In this document: positions 8,118 to 17,259 of the stretch, piece after piece | How the letters are laid out: every line of letters starts with the position of its first letter | How positions within the stretch are numbered: the first letter of the stretch is position 1 | Assembly (NCBI RefSeq): GCF_042310355.1 | Contig: NZ_JBHJMR010000001.1 | Span: 620,001 to 684,000, forward strand | DNA from: Wenzhouxiangella sp042310355 | GTDB lineage: Bacteria; Pseudomonadota; Gammaproteobacteria; Xanthomonadales; Wenzhouxiangellaceae | Reading direction: 5' to 3' | Length of the DNA: 64,000 nt | Translations under genes and position numbers: made by a program | The notes under the pieces: model-generated | What the model saw: only the letters and a program-made list of their open reading frames with translations | The model's database searches: none | What the model was told of the DNA's origin: nothing

Positions 8118-8342
8118 ATGGCACGATTCATGAGAAGACGCAAGTACTGCCGTTTCACGGCCGAAGGAATCGAGGAAGTCGATTACAAGGACGTGGAACT
8201 GCTCAAGGATTTCGTCGGTGAGACCGGCAAGATCGTCCCGAGCCGCATCACCGGCACCAAGGCGCGTTTCCAGCGTCAGCTGAGTACGGCGATCAAGCGG
8301 GCCCGCTACCTGGCCCTGCTGCCTTACTCCGACAACCACTGA
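8118..8342 (+). CDS. rpsR: 30S ribosomal protein S18
   Basis: 74 aa, full length for S18, with the conserved RRRKYCRF N-terminal region and the basic patch RFQRQLSTAIKRARYLALLPY. It binds 16S rRNA together with S6 in the platform of the small subunit. It starts 3 nt after the rpsF stop, so the two are translationally linked. Confidence 0.97.
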   Translation: MARFMRRRKYCRFTAEGIEEVDYKDVELLKDFVGETGKIVPSRITGTKARFQRQLSTAIKRARYLALLPYSDNH

Positions 8343-8359
8343 TCGCTCGAGGTGACGTC

Positions 8360-8815
8360 ATGAAGCTGATTCTGCTTGAAAATATCTATAACCTGGGCGA
8401 GCTCGGCGACACGGTGAACGTGAAAGCCGGCTATGGCCGAAACTTCCTCCTGCCGCGTGGCCTGGCCGTGCCGGCGACGCGCGACAACGTCGAGAAGTTC
8501 GAAGCCCGTCGCGAGGAACTGCAGCGCCAGGCCAACGAACGCCTCGCAGCCTCGGAAGCGCGCAAGGAAGCCATCGATGCGCTCGACGAAGTGCGCTTCG
8601 AAGTGCCGGTCAGCCCGGAAGGCCGCCTGTACGGCTCGATCAACCCCCACGAGATCGCGGGCAAGCTCACCGAAATGGGCTACCCGGTCGAGAAGTCCGA
8701 GGTCGACATGCCGGAAGGGCCGATTCGCGAGCCCGGCGAGTTCACCGTTGGCCTGATCCTGCACGCCGACGTCCAGACCGAGCTCAAGGTCACGATCGTC
8801 GCTGCCGAAAGCTGA
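8360..8815 (+). CDS. rplI: 50S ribosomal protein L9
   Basis: 151 aa with the L9 N-terminal domain (MKLILLENIYNLGELGD) and the signature GYGRNFLLPRGLA, followed by the long connecting helix (~45-75) and a C-terminal domain. It binds 23S rRNA domain V. It is third in the rpsF operon, 17 nt after rpsR. Confidence 0.97.
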   Translation: MKLILLENIYNLGELGDTVNVKAGYGRNFLLPRGLAVPATRDNVEKFEARREELQRQANERLAASEARKEAIDALDEVRFEVPVSPEGRLYGSINPHEIAGKLTEMGYPVEKSEVDMPEGPIREPGEFTVGLILHADVQTELKVTIVAAES

Positions 8816-8821
8816 TCGTCC

Positions 8822-8866
8822 GCGCCCGGCCGGCTAGTGGGCCATGCGGCCCACTAGGCCGGGCGC
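8822..8866. repeat. Strong intergenic hairpin carrying a dispersed 19-bp repeat
   Basis: An interrupted palindrome just after rplI. The inner arms TAGTGGGCC/GGCCCACTA flank the loop ATGC, and the outer arms CGCCCGGCC/GGCCGGGCG continue it with a 3-nt bulge. No T-run follows, so it is not a classical terminator. The 19 bases GCTAGTGGGCCATGCGGCC (8833-8851) recur in inverted orientation at 29378-29396, also at a gene 3' end. Confidence 0.7.
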
Positions 8867-8886
8867 AATCCTTCCGAAGGGCATCG

Positions 8887-8926
8887 AAGCGACCGGACGC
8901 CGGCGCAGCGGGCCCGCCGGTCGCTT
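8887..8926 (+). terminator. Possible terminator after rplI
   Basis: A 10-bp stem AAGCGACCGG/CCGGTCGCTT with a 20-nt GC-rich inner part. Only three Ts follow, so intrinsic termination is uncertain. It separates the ribosomal operon from dnaB. Confidence 0.4.
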
Positions 8927-8951
8927 TGGACGGTCCGCTGGCTCCCGGCGA

Positions 8952-8982
8952 TTGGTCAAGCGCGTCGTAACGGGTCTATACT
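8952..8982 (+). promoter_or_regulatory. Putative dnaB promoter
   Basis: TTGGTC (8952-8957) and TATACT (8977-8982) with a 19-nt spacer, ending 42 nt before the dnaB GTG. The spacer is slightly long, so this is a moderate call. Confidence 0.45.
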
Positions 8983-9024
8983 GAGCGGCCTGTCCCAAAG
9001 CAATCGTTCCGGCAGCAAAGAGCA

Positions 9025-10398
9025 GTGGCAGAACCCCGCATATCCACCCTGAGCAACGTCAAGGCGCCGCCGCACTCCAACGAGGCGGAGCAGTCGCTGC
9101 TGGGCGCCCTGATGCTGGGCCCGGACGTCTGGGACCGGGTGGCCGACCAGGTCGACGAGGTCGATTTCTACCGCGAAAACCACCGCCTGATCTTTCGCGC
9201 CATCTCGGAGCTGGCCAACGACGGGCAGCCCTGCGACGCGATCACCGTCACCGAGTGGTTCTCGCGCCACGGCAAGCTCGAGAAGGTCGATTCCGGCGCC
9301 TACCTCACCATGCTGGCCAACGAAACGCCCGGCCCGGCGAATGCCTCCGGCTACGCGCAGATCGTGCGCGAGAAGTCGATATTGCGCCAGCTCATCCAGA
9401 TCGGTACCGAAATCGCCGACAACGCGCTGCAGACGGCCGGCCGCAATTCCAAGGAAGTGCTCGAGGAGGCCGAGCAGCGGATCTACGCGATCGCCGACCA
9501 GGGGGCGCACAGCAGCTCCGGCTATGTCAGCGTGCGGGAAGTCATGGGCAACGCCATGGACCTGTTGCACGAGCTGCAGCAGAACGAAGGCGACCTGACG
9601 GGCGTGCCGACCGGGTTCAGCGAACTCGACCAGCGCACCTCGGGGCTGCAGGACACCGACCTGATCATCGTCGCCGGCCGCCCGTCGATGGGGAAAACCT
9701 CGTTCGCCATGAACATCGCCGAGCGCGCGGCCATCCGGCACAAGGTGCCGGTCGCGGTCTTTTCAATGGAAATGTCCGACACCCAGCTGGTCATGCGCCT
9801 GTTCTCCTCGCTCGGGCAGATCAACCAGGAGCGCCTGCGCACCGGCCGGCTCGAGGGGCAGGACTGGGTCAACCTGCGCTCGGCCATGACCCTGCTCAAG
9901 GGCGCCAATATCTTCATCGACCAGACGCCGTCGCTCACGCCCACGGACATGCGTGCGCGCGCCCGGCGCATGAAGCGGGAACACGACATCGGCCTGATCA
10001 TGGTCGACTACCTGCAGCTGATGAAAGTGCACGGCAGCGCCGAGAACCGCACCAACGAGATCAGCGAGATCTCGCGCAGCCTCAAGGCCCTGGCCAAGGA
10101 GCTGAGCGTTCCGGTCATCGCGCTCTCCCAGCTCAACCGTGCCCTGGAGCAGCGCCCCGACAAGCGTCCCAAGATGGCTGACCTGCGTGAATCCGGCGCC
10201 ATCGAACAGGATGCCGACCTGATCCTGTTCATCTATCGTGACGAGGTCTACAACGAGGACTCGCCCGACAAGGGCACGGCCGAGATCATCATCGGCAAGC
10301 ACCGCAACGGCGCGACCGGGAGCTTCAAGCTGTCCTTCCAGGGCGAGTTCGTGCGTTTCCGCGACTTCACCCCCGACCACTACGGTCAGGACGGCTGA
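9025..10398 (+). CDS. dnaB: Replicative DNA helicase DnaB
   Basis: The hexameric helicase that unwinds DNA at the replication fork. 457 aa with the N-terminal primase-interacting domain (EAEQSLLGALML), the RecA-like ATPase with Walker A GRPSMGKTSF and Walker B IMVDYLQLM, and the C-terminal DnaB motif RESGAIEQDADLI. No intein interrupts it. The start is GTG, with GGCAGCAAAGAGCA upstream as a weak ribosome site. The order rplI-dnaB-alr is common in gammaproteobacteria. Confidence 0.97.
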   Translation: MAEPRISTLSNVKAPPHSNEAEQSLLGALMLGPDVWDRVADQVDEVDFYRENHRLIFRAISELANDGQPCDAITVTEWFSRHGKLEKVDSGAYLTMLANETPGPANASGYAQIVREKSILRQLIQIGTEIADNALQTAGRNSKEVLEEAEQRIYAIADQGAHSSSGYVSVREVMGNAMDLLHELQQNEGDLTGVPTGFSELDQRTSGLQDTDLIIVAGRPSMGKTSFAMNIAERAAIRHKVPVAVFSMEMSDTQLVMRLFSSLGQINQERLRTGRLEGQDWVNLRSAMTLLKGANIFIDQTPSLTPTDMRARARRMKREHDIGLIMVDYLQLMKVHGSAENRTNEISEISRSLKALAKELSVPVIALSQLNRALEQRPDKRPKMADLRESGAIEQDADLILFIYRDEVYNEDSPDKGTAEIIIGKHRNGATGSFKLSFQGEFVRFRDFTPDHYGQDG

Positions 10399-10415
10399 GC
10401 GCATTCCCGCGCCCG

Positions 10416-11525
10416 ATGGCCCGCAATACCATCGCCCAGATCGACCCGGCCGCGATCGCCCACAACCTCGAGCGGGTGCGGGCCCATGCCCCCGACAGCC
10501 GGGTAATGGCCGTGGTCAAGGCCGACGCCTACGGCCACCGGATCGATCTTTGCCTGCCTGCCCTCGAGACGGCCGACATGCTGGCGGTGGCCACGATCGA
10601 GGAAGCGCGCGCGATCCGTCGCCTGGGCAATGGTCTGCCGGTGCTGCTGCTCGAGGGCGTGAGCGATCACGGCGACCTGGCGGTTGCCGCCGACCTCGGC
10701 CTGGAGCTGACCGTTCACCACCCGCATCAGCTGCAGGCACTCGAGCGTTTCGGGCGCTCGCCGGCCGCCCGGCTGTGGCTCAAGATCGACACCGGTATGC
10801 ACCGACTCGGCGTGCCCGTGGAAGCGGCCCCCGACATGCATCGCCGCTTGCGGGCATTGCCGGGTGTCGAGCAGGTCAACCTGGTCAGCCACTTCGCCTG
10901 CGCCGAGGAGCCTTCGCATCCGCTCAACGCGCTGCAGCTCGAGCGCTTCCGACGTGCGACCAAAGGCCTCGAAGGCGAACGCTGCCTGGCCAATTCCGCC
11001 GGCCTGATCAACCTGCCCGAGTCGCGCCTGGAGTGGGTGCGTGCCGGCCTGGTGCTCTACGGGATCTCGCCGCTGCCGGGCCGACCCGGCCCGGAGCTGG
11101 GGCTCGAGCCGGCCATGACGCTGAGCGCCGAGTTGATGGCGGTCAACCGCGTACCGCGCGGCGAGAGCATCGGCTACGGTGCGCGCTTCACCGCGGACGC
11201 TGACATGCGCGTGGGCGTGGCCAGCATCGGCTACGGCGACGGCTATCCGCGCAGCATGGCCGACGGCGCCCCGGTCCTCGTCAACGGCCGGGCCTGCCGG
11301 ATCTGCGGTCGTGTCTCGATGGACATGATCACCATCGATCTGGCTGCCTGCCCCGATGCCAGCGTGGGTGACGAGGTCGTGCTGTGGGGTCGGGGGCTGC
11401 CCATCGAGACGGTCGCCGAGTCGGCCGGGACGATTCCCTACGAGCTGGTTTGCCGGATTACCCGCCGCGTGCGCTTTCGCAGTCGCCCGGTTGTCGGCAG
11501 CGGCGGGCTTCGTGCGGTAAAATGA
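10416..11525 (+). CDS. alr: Alanine racemase
   Basis: A PLP enzyme making D-alanine for peptidoglycan. 369 aa. The PLP lysine lies in VVKADAYGH, and the second catalytic base, a Tyr, in SIGYGARFT. The C-terminal beta domain contains the RVSMDMITID signature. It lies 17 nt after dnaB and is probably cotranscribed. Whether it is the biosynthetic or a catabolic (DadX) isozyme cannot be told from sequence, but the dnaB neighbour favours Alr. Confidence 0.96.
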   Translation: MARNTIAQIDPAAIAHNLERVRAHAPDSRVMAVVKADAYGHRIDLCLPALETADMLAVATIEEARAIRRLGNGLPVLLLEGVSDHGDLAVAADLGLELTVHHPHQLQALERFGRSPAARLWLKIDTGMHRLGVPVEAAPDMHRRLRALPGVEQVNLVSHFACAEEPSHPLNALQLERFRRATKGLEGERCLANSAGLINLPESRLEWVRAGLVLYGISPLPGRPGPELGLEPAMTLSAELMAVNRVPRGESIGYGARFTADADMRVGVASIGYGDGYPRSMADGAPVLVNGRACRICGRVSMDMITIDLAACPDASVGDEVVLWGRGLPIETVAESAGTIPYELVCRITRRVRFRSRPVVGSGGLRAVK

Positions 11526-11553
11526 CCGGTCCTTTCAACTTCATGAGCGACTG

Positions 11554-12897
11554 ATGGCGGGCAAGCTCTACATCCAGACCCACGGCTGCCAGATGAACGA
11601 GTACGACTCGGAGAAGATGGCCGACGTGCTTGCGGCTTCGCACGGCCTGGAATTGACCGACAGCGCGGACGAGGCCGATGTCATCCTGATCAACACCTGC
11701 TCGATTCGCGAGAAGGCGCAGGAAAAGGTCTTTTCGCAGCTGGGGCGCTGGCGGCCGCTGAAAGCGACGCGGCCCGACGTTGTCATCGGGGTCGCCGGCT
11801 GCGTGGCCAGCCAGGAAGGCGAAAACATCGTCAAGCGCTCGCCCTTCGTCGACATGGTGTTCGGCCCGCAGACCATCCATCGCCTGCCGGGCATGCTCGA
11901 CAGCGTTCGCGGCAACGGCCGGCCGGCGATCGACATCTCCTTTCCCGAGATCGAGAAGTTCGACCACCTGCCCAGCCCCGGAAAGAAGGGCGGCAGCGCT
12001 TTCGTGTCGATCATGGAAGGCTGCTCCAAGTACTGTTCGTTCTGCGTCGTGCCCTACACGCGCGGCGAGGAGGTCAGCCGCCCGCTCGACGACGTTATCG
12101 CCGAGGTCGCCGAACTGGCCGCGCAGGGCGTGATCGAGGTCAACCTGCTCGGCCAGAACGTCAACGCCTACCGCGGGCCGATGCACGACGGCGGCACCGC
12201 CGACCTGGCGCTTCTGATTCGCTACATCGATCACATCCCCGGCATCGAGCGCATCCGGTTCACCACCTCGCATCCGGTGGAGTTCTCCGACAGCCTGGTC
12301 GAAGCCTTTGCCGACGTTCCCAGGCTGGCCAACTACCTGCACCTGCCGGTCCAGTCCGGCTCCGACCGCGTGCTGTCGTTGATGAAGCGCGGCCATACCA
12401 TTCTCGAGTACAAGCAGAAGATGCGCCGTCTGCGCGAGGTCCGGCCGGATATCGCGCTGAGTTCGGATTTCATCGTCGGATTCCCCGGCGAAACCGAGCG
12501 CGACTTCCAGCAAACGCTCGACCTGGTCCGGGATCTCGAGTTCGACCAGAGCTTCAGTTTCATCTACTCGGCCCGGCCGGGCACGCCGGCGGCTTCGTTT
12601 CCCGACAATGTGTCGCTGGAAGAGAAGAAGGAACGGCTCAAGCGCCTGCAGGACCAGCTCAACCACCAGGCCCGCGCGTATTCCGAGGCCATGGTCGGCT
12701 CGCGCCAGCGCGTCGTCGTCGAAGGAACCAGCCGCAAGCAGGCCAATGAACTGGCCGGACGGACCGAGAACAACCGGGTGGTCAATTTCCCCGGCCCGCC
12801 GGAACTGGTCGGCCGAATGGTCGACGTCGTCGTCACCGAGGCCCTGGCCAACTCCTTGCGCGGCCGCCTCGACAGTACCCAGGAAGCGGTAGCCTAG
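11554..12897 (+). CDS. miaB: tRNA-2-methylthio-N6-dimethylallyladenosine synthase MiaB
   Basis: A radical-SAM methylthiotransferase acting on A37 of tRNAs that read UNN codons. 447 aa: N-terminal UPF0004 domain with three cluster cysteines (GCQMNEYD, NTCSIREKA, AGCVASQ), radical-SAM motif CSKYCSFCVVPYTRG and a C-terminal TRAM domain (~380-445). It heads the conserved run miaB-ybeZ-ybeY-corC; the next gene begins directly after its stop codon. Confidence 0.97.
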   Translation: MAGKLYIQTHGCQMNEYDSEKMADVLAASHGLELTDSADEADVILINTCSIREKAQEKVFSQLGRWRPLKATRPDVVIGVAGCVASQEGENIVKRSPFVDMVFGPQTIHRLPGMLDSVRGNGRPAIDISFPEIEKFDHLPSPGKKGGSAFVSIMEGCSKYCSFCVVPYTRGEEVSRPLDDVIAEVAELAAQGVIEVNLLGQNVNAYRGPMHDGGTADLALLIRYIDHIPGIERIRFTTSHPVEFSDSLVEAFADVPRLANYLHLPVQSGSDRVLSLMKRGHTILEYKQKMRRLREVRPDIALSSDFIVGFPGETERDFQQTLDLVRDLEFDQSFSFIYSARPGTPAASFPDNVSLEEKKERLKRLQDQLNHQARAYSEAMVGSRQRVVVEGTSRKQANELAGRTENNRVVNFPGPPELVGRMVDVVVTEALANSLRGRLDSTQEAVA

Positions 12898-13863
12898 ATG
12901 TCAGCGGCTCCGGAAACGGCCGTCACGCTCGAGCTCGAGCCGGTCGACAACGAACGCCTGGCCAATCTCTGCGGTCATCTCGACGAGCACATCAGCTTGA
13001 TCGAAAAACGCCTGGGCGTTGCGGTCGCCGCGCGCGGCAACCTGTTCAGCATCGAGGGCGAGGCCGACGCGGTGCGTGCAGCGCGACGGGTGCTGCGCCA
13101 GCTCTACCGGCAGTCGGAGGGCGAGATTCTCAGTCCCGCGGCGGTCAACCTGCAGCTGCAGCAGTCCGGCCTGGACGAGCCCGAGAACGACGAGATCGAG
13201 GTGGGCATCCGCACCCGGCGGGGCCTGATCCGGGGGCGCGGGCCCAACCAGAAGCGCTATCTCAAGCGCATCGGCGAGTCCGACGTCAATTTCGGCGTCG
13301 GCCCGGCGGGTACCGGCAAGACCTTCCTGGCCGTGGCCTGCGCCGTCGACGCGCTGGAATCCGACCGGGTGCAGCGCATCGTGCTGGTGCGCCCGGCGGT
13401 CGAGGCCGGCGAGCGCCTGGGTTTCCTGCCCGGCGACCTGGCTCAGAAGGTCGACCCCTACCTGCGGCCGCTGCACGACGCGCTTTACGAGATGCTGGGC
13501 TTCGAGAAGGCCGCGCGGCTGACCGAGCGCAACGTCATCGAGGTCGCACCCCTGGCCTACATGCGCGGGCGCACGCTCAACGACGCGTTCGTCATCCTCG
13601 ACGAGGCGCAGAACACCACGTCCGAGCAGATGAAGATGTTTCTTACGCGCATCGGCTTCGGCTCCAAGGCGGTCATCACCGGCGACCTCACGCAGATCGA
13701 CCTGCCGCCGAAGGTCAATTCCGGCCTGCGCCAGGCCGTCGGCCTGTTGAAGGAAGTGGAGGGCGTGAGCACGACCTTCTTCGATGCCCGCGACGTGGTG
13801 CGTCATCCCATCGTGCGTCGCATCGTCGAGGCTTACGAGAGCGCCGATGAACGCAGCGATTGA
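12898..13863 (+). CDS. ybeZ: PhoH-like ATPase YbeZ
   Basis: 321 aa. An N-terminal KH-like segment is followed by the PhoH ATPase domain with Walker A GPAGTGKTFL and Walker B VILDEAQNTT. The family partners the YbeY endoribonuclease in rRNA maturation and ribosome quality control. It begins immediately after the miaB stop and overlaps ybeY by 17 nt, so translation is coupled. Confidence 0.94.
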   Translation: MSAAPETAVTLELEPVDNERLANLCGHLDEHISLIEKRLGVAVAARGNLFSIEGEADAVRAARRVLRQLYRQSEGEILSPAAVNLQLQQSGLDEPENDEIEVGIRTRRGLIRGRGPNQKRYLKRIGESDVNFGVGPAGTGKTFLAVACAVDALESDRVQRIVLVRPAVEAGERLGFLPGDLAQKVDPYLRPLHDALYEMLGFEKAARLTERNVIEVAPLAYMRGRTLNDAFVILDEAQNTTSEQMKMFLTRIGFGSKAVITGDLTQIDLPPKVNSGLRQAVGLLKEVEGVSTTFFDARDVVRHPIVRRIVEAYESADERSD

Positions 13864-14326
13864 ACCGGCCGAACCCGGCCTGTCCATTCAGCGCGAAAGC
13901 GAGTCCGAGTCCCTGCCGGACGACGAGGACATACGCCGCCTGGCCGCACCGGCGCTTGCCGACCTGGACAACCCGGTGCTGAACCTGCGTATCGTCGACG
14001 AGCCCGAGGGCCGTGCCCTGAACCGGCGCTGGCGCGAGCGCGACTACGCCACGAATGTCCTGAGCTTTCCCGCCGACCTGCCCGCGGGCACCGGCTTCGA
14101 GTTGCTCGGCGACATCGTCATCTGCGCGCCGGTGGTCTTACGCGAGGCGGCCGAGCAGGGCAAGCCGGTTCGAAATCACTTTGCGCACCTGCTGATTCAC
14201 GGTATCTTGCATCTGCGCGGACATGACCACATCTTGGACGAACAGGCCGAGCTCATGGAGTCGCGCGAAATCCGGCTGCTGGCCGACCTGGGCATCGGCA
14301 ACCCCTATCTGACCTACGAGTACTGA
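13847..14326 (+). CDS. ybeY: Endoribonuclease / rRNA maturation factor YbeY
   Basis: 159 aa with the metal-binding motif HLLIHGILHLRGHDH (HxxxHxxxxxH), which defines YbeY. I chose ATG 13847 inside the ybeZ 3' end; the frame also opens at 13784, but that would extend it into ybeZ coding sequence. It is a single-strand RNase needed for 16S rRNA 3'-end processing. Confidence 0.95.
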   Translation: MNAAIEPAEPGLSIQRESESESLPDDEDIRRLAAPALADLDNPVLNLRIVDEPEGRALNRRWRERDYATNVLSFPADLPAGTGFELLGDIVICAPVVLREAAEQGKPVRNHFAHLLIHGILHLRGHDHILDEQAELMESREIRLLADLGIGNPYLTYEY

Positions 14327-14374
14327 CGTGATGCCTGCTGTCGTTTCGAGCGCCCGGCCGGTATCCTTCCCGAT

Positions 14375-15223
14375 ATGAACGACGAATCCACTGACAGTTC
14401 GAACGGTAGTAGCAGCGCCAGCTCGCGAGGCTGGCTGGAAAGAATCGGTCGCGCATTCGGCAGCGAGCCCCGCAATCGCGAGGACCTGGTCGGATTGCTG
14501 CGCGACGTCAGCGAGGGCGGACTGATCGAGCCCGACACCCTGGCCATGCTCGAGGGTGCGCTGGAGGTCGACGAACTCCAGGTTCGCGACGTCATGATTC
14601 CGCGCTCGCACATGGTCGTCATTCCCGACGGCACGCCGCTCGACGAGGTGTTGCCGATCATCATCGAATCCGGCCATTCGCGTTTCCCGGTGGTGGGCGA
14701 GGATCGCGACCAGATCAAGGGCATCCTGCTGGCCAAGGACCTGCTCAAGCTGGTTGCCAACGGTGGCGAGATCGGCTTGTCGGACCTGTTGCGATCGCCC
14801 GTCATCATTCCCGAATCCAAGCGGCTCAACGTCTTGCTGCGCGAGTTCCGCATCAGCAAGAATCACATGGCGATCGTCGTCGACGAGTACGGCGGCGTGT
14901 CGGGCCTGATCACCATCGAGGATGTTCTCGAGGAGATCGTCGGCGACATCGACGACGAGCACGATGCCGATGCGGTCCAGGATATCCAGCGCCTGGAAGA
15001 GGGCAAGTTCCTGGTTCAGGCGCTCACCGCCATCGATGACTTCAACGAGGCCTTCGAGACGGAATTCAGTGATTCCGAGTACGACACCATCGGCGGCCTG
15101 GTGGTGGCCGAGTTCGGGCGCCTGCCCGAGGCCGGGGAGTCGGTCGAGATCGACGGCTGTACTTTCGTGGTCACCAGCGCCGACGATCGCCGCCTGCACG
15201 CCATGGAAGTCATGACCGGCTGA
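14375..15223 (+). CDS. corC: CorC/YbeX-type CBS-domain protein
   Basis: 282 aa. A short Ser-rich N-terminus precedes two CBS domains (residues ~70-190, with RDVMIPRSHM and DEYGGVSGLITIEDVLEEI) and a C-terminal CorC_HlyC domain (~205-280, TIGGLVVAEFGRLPE). The family is linked to Mg2+/Co2+ export and ribosome physiology. It closes the miaB-ybeZ-ybeY-corC run. The lnt gene that normally follows is absent and the next gene is convergent. Confidence 0.94.
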   Translation: MNDESTDSSNGSSSASSRGWLERIGRAFGSEPRNREDLVGLLRDVSEGGLIEPDTLAMLEGALEVDELQVRDVMIPRSHMVVIPDGTPLDEVLPIIIESGHSRFPVVGEDRDQIKGILLAKDLLKLVANGGEIGLSDLLRSPVIIPESKRLNVLLREFRISKNHMAIVVDEYGGVSGLITIEDVLEEIVGDIDDEHDADAVQDIQRLEEGKFLVQALTAIDDFNEAFETEFSDSEYDTIGGLVVAEFGRLPEAGESVEIDGCTFVVTSADDRRLHAMEVMTG

Positions 15224-15224
15224 A

Positions 15225-16001
15225 CTACCTCGCTTCGACGCGGTCGGTCTCCAGAAACCTTCCCGCCCAGACGGCGATGACGCGCGCGGCATAGGCGGCG
15301 TCCTCGGCCCGGCTGAGCAGGTGGTCGGCCGGATCGAGGCTGACGAAGCTCTTGGGGTGTTTCGCGGCGGCGAATATCCGCTGCGCGTGGTCGATCGAGA
15401 CGGTCTTGTCGAGCGGCGAGTGCAGCACCAGGAGGGCGCGCCCGAGGTCGCCGAGCCGCTGCTCCAGGTCATGACTGCGGGCGTCGTCGACAAAGTCGCG
15501 GCGGATGCGGAACGTGCGGCCGGCCAGCTCCACTTCGGCGCTGCCGTTGTCTTCGATTTCCTCGAGCTGATCGTCGAAGTGCTTGAGTACGTTGGTCGGG
15601 CTCGAGGGTGCGGCCACCGTGGCCACGGCCCGCACGCTGTCGAGTCGTTCGGCCACGGCGAGCACGGCGGCGCCGCCCAGCGAGTGGCCCACCAGAAGCT
15701 GCGGAGGCTCGAGCTTCTCTGACAGGTATCGCGCCGCATCCTCGAGATCGTCGAGGTTGCTCGAGAAGGTCGTGTCCGCGAACTCGCCTTCGCTTTCGCC
15801 CAGGCCGGTAAAGTCGAATCGCAGGACGGCGAAGCCCGCTTCGGCGAGGGCGCGGGTGATCTCGCGCGCGGCGCGAACGTCCCGGCCGCAGGTAAAACAG
15901 TGGGCGAACAAGGCGGTCGCGCGGTAGCGGTCACCCGGCGGCATCTCGAGCGTCCCCGTCAGGCTCATGCCGTCGCGGTTGGTGAATCGGATTCGGGACA
16001 T
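15225..16001 (-). CDS. Alpha/beta hydrolase
   Basis: 258 aa. I start it at ATG 16001, preceded by AGGAG; an in-frame ATG at 16082 would overlap the next gene. The fold shows the oxyanion region ALFAHCFTCGRD, the nucleophile elbow VGHSLGGAAV (Ser), an Asp in HSPLDKTV and a late His in DPADHLL. It resembles the hydrolase half of proteins that elsewhere are fused to an OsmC domain; no OsmC part is present. It ends 2 nt from the convergent corC. The substrate is unknown. Confidence 0.85.
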   Translation of the reverse strand: MSRIRFTNRDGMSLTGTLEMPPGDRYRATALFAHCFTCGRDVRAAREITRALAEAGFAVLRFDFTGLGESEGEFADTTFSSNLDDLEDAARYLSEKLEPPQLLVGHSLGGAAVLAVAERLDSVRAVATVAAPSSPTNVLKHFDDQLEEIEDNGSAEVELAGRTFRIRRDFVDDARSHDLEQRLGDLGRALLVLHSPLDKTVSIDHAQRIFAAAKHPKSFVSLDPADHLLSRAEDAAYAARVIAVWAGRFLETDRVEAR

Positions 16002-16080
16002 GTCCGTGGTGGCTCCTGTCTGAGTTTCCGCCGCAGTATGGGGCACAATGAGCGTTTTCGCGATACGGGATTTCCGAGTC

Positions 16081-17259
16081 ATGAAAGGACGATTCGCAGC
16101 CGCGCTTCGGCTGTTGCTGGTGCTGGCCGCGCTCGGCTTTCTGGCGCTTCCGGCCCAGGCTCGTGAAGCCTGGCTGGTGACCTACGGCCCTGGCCAGGAG
16201 GTCTGGGAGCGTTTCGGTCACAACGCCATCTGGCTGCGTGACGCCGAGCTGGGCCTCGACCACGTCTACAGTTTCGGCTACTTCGAGATGGATCGGCCCG
16301 GCTTTCACCTCGATTTCGCGCGGGGAATCATGAAGTACTTCGGTTCGGCCGCGTCGCCCGAGGAGGAGTTCGCTTTCTACCGGATGCGCGACCGATCCAT
16401 CCGGATCCAGAAGCTCGCGCTCGACGACGCCCGGATCGGCCAACTGCATGAACTGCTGCACGAGAACATCTTTCCGATTCCCCAGTACTACGACTACGAC
16501 TACTTCTTCGCCAACTGCTCGACCTGGCTGCGCGACCTGATCGATCGCGTGGTCGACGGACAGGTCCGCGCACAACTCGAGGAGCAGCCCGCGCGGCTCG
16601 GTTTTCGCGACCATATCCGCCGCTACAACGAAAGCCGGCTGGAACTGCACGCCGGCCTGATGCTGTTGCTGGGACCGATGATCGATCGACCGCGCACGGC
16701 CTGGGAGGAAGGCTTTGTTCCCGAGGCGCTGGCCGACTGGATGGGAACCGTGAGCGTCGACGGCGAGCCGCTGGTCGGCGAGTCGGAAACGCTCTACGCC
16801 TCGAGCCGACACGATGCGCCGGCCGAGCCGTCCCTGCAGTGGTGGTCCTACGGCCTGGTATCGCTGCTGGCGGCCTTGCTGGTGGCCGTGGCGCTCCGGT
16901 TCGATCCGGGCTTCTGGCCCATGCTGCCCTGGCGCGTGGCGGTTCTGGCAACCGGCCTGGGCGGCGTGATCGTTCTGCTGATGTGGTTCGCCAGCGGGCA
17001 CGAGGTCATCGACGGCAACCGGGTGGTGCTCATGCTCAATCCGCTCTGGCTACTCATGCTGCTGCCCTTGCCGCGGCCGGCGCGAACGGGTTTGTGGTGG
17101 TTGCTCGCGGCCGCGGCCTTGGTCGGGGCCTTGCTGCTCGCCTGGCCCGGCAGTCCGCAGTACCGGCCGCAGCTCGTGTTCGGCCTGCTGCCACTGCTCG
17201 CCGCCATGCTCTGGATCGCCCGCGTGCGCCCGGCTTACAGGCGAAGGGTACGGTCGTAG
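16081..17259 (+). CDS. Lnb_N (DUF4105) domain membrane protein
   Basis: 392 aa. I start it at ATG 16081, which gives a clean signal peptide ending at LALPAQA. The periplasmic domain (~30-230) has an FGHNAIWLRD motif and a FFANCSTWLRD motif, whose His and Cys match the thiol-enzyme-like pattern of the DUF4105/Lnb N-terminal family. Four to five transmembrane helices follow (~255-385). Lnb of Bacteroides was described as a lipoprotein N-acyltransferase with this arrangement. That this protein has the same activity is inference. Its last 25 nt overlap convergent cydC. Confidence 0.75.
   Translation: MKGRFAAALRLLLVLAALGFLALPAQAREAWLVTYGPGQEVWERFGHNAIWLRDAELGLDHVYSFGYFEMDRPGFHLDFARGIMKYFGSAASPEEEFAFYRMRDRSIRIQKLALDDARIGQLHELLHENIFPIPQYYDYDYFFANCSTWLRDLIDRVVDGQVRAQLEEQPARLGFRDHIRRYNESRLELHAGLMLLLGPMIDRPRTAWEEGFVPEALADWMGTVSVDGEPLVGESETLYASSRHDAPAEPSLQWWSYGLVSLLAALLVAVALRFDPGFWPMLPWRVAVLATGLGGVIVLLMWFASGHEVIDGNRVVLMLNPLWLLMLLPLPRPARTGLWWLLAAAALVGALLLAWPGSPQYRPQLVFGLLPLLAAMLWIARVRPAYRRRVRS

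Noticed and set aside
8822..8866. The hairpin after rplI as an intrinsic terminator
   Set aside because: No T-run follows, and the sequence is shared with another locus, so I class it as a repeat.
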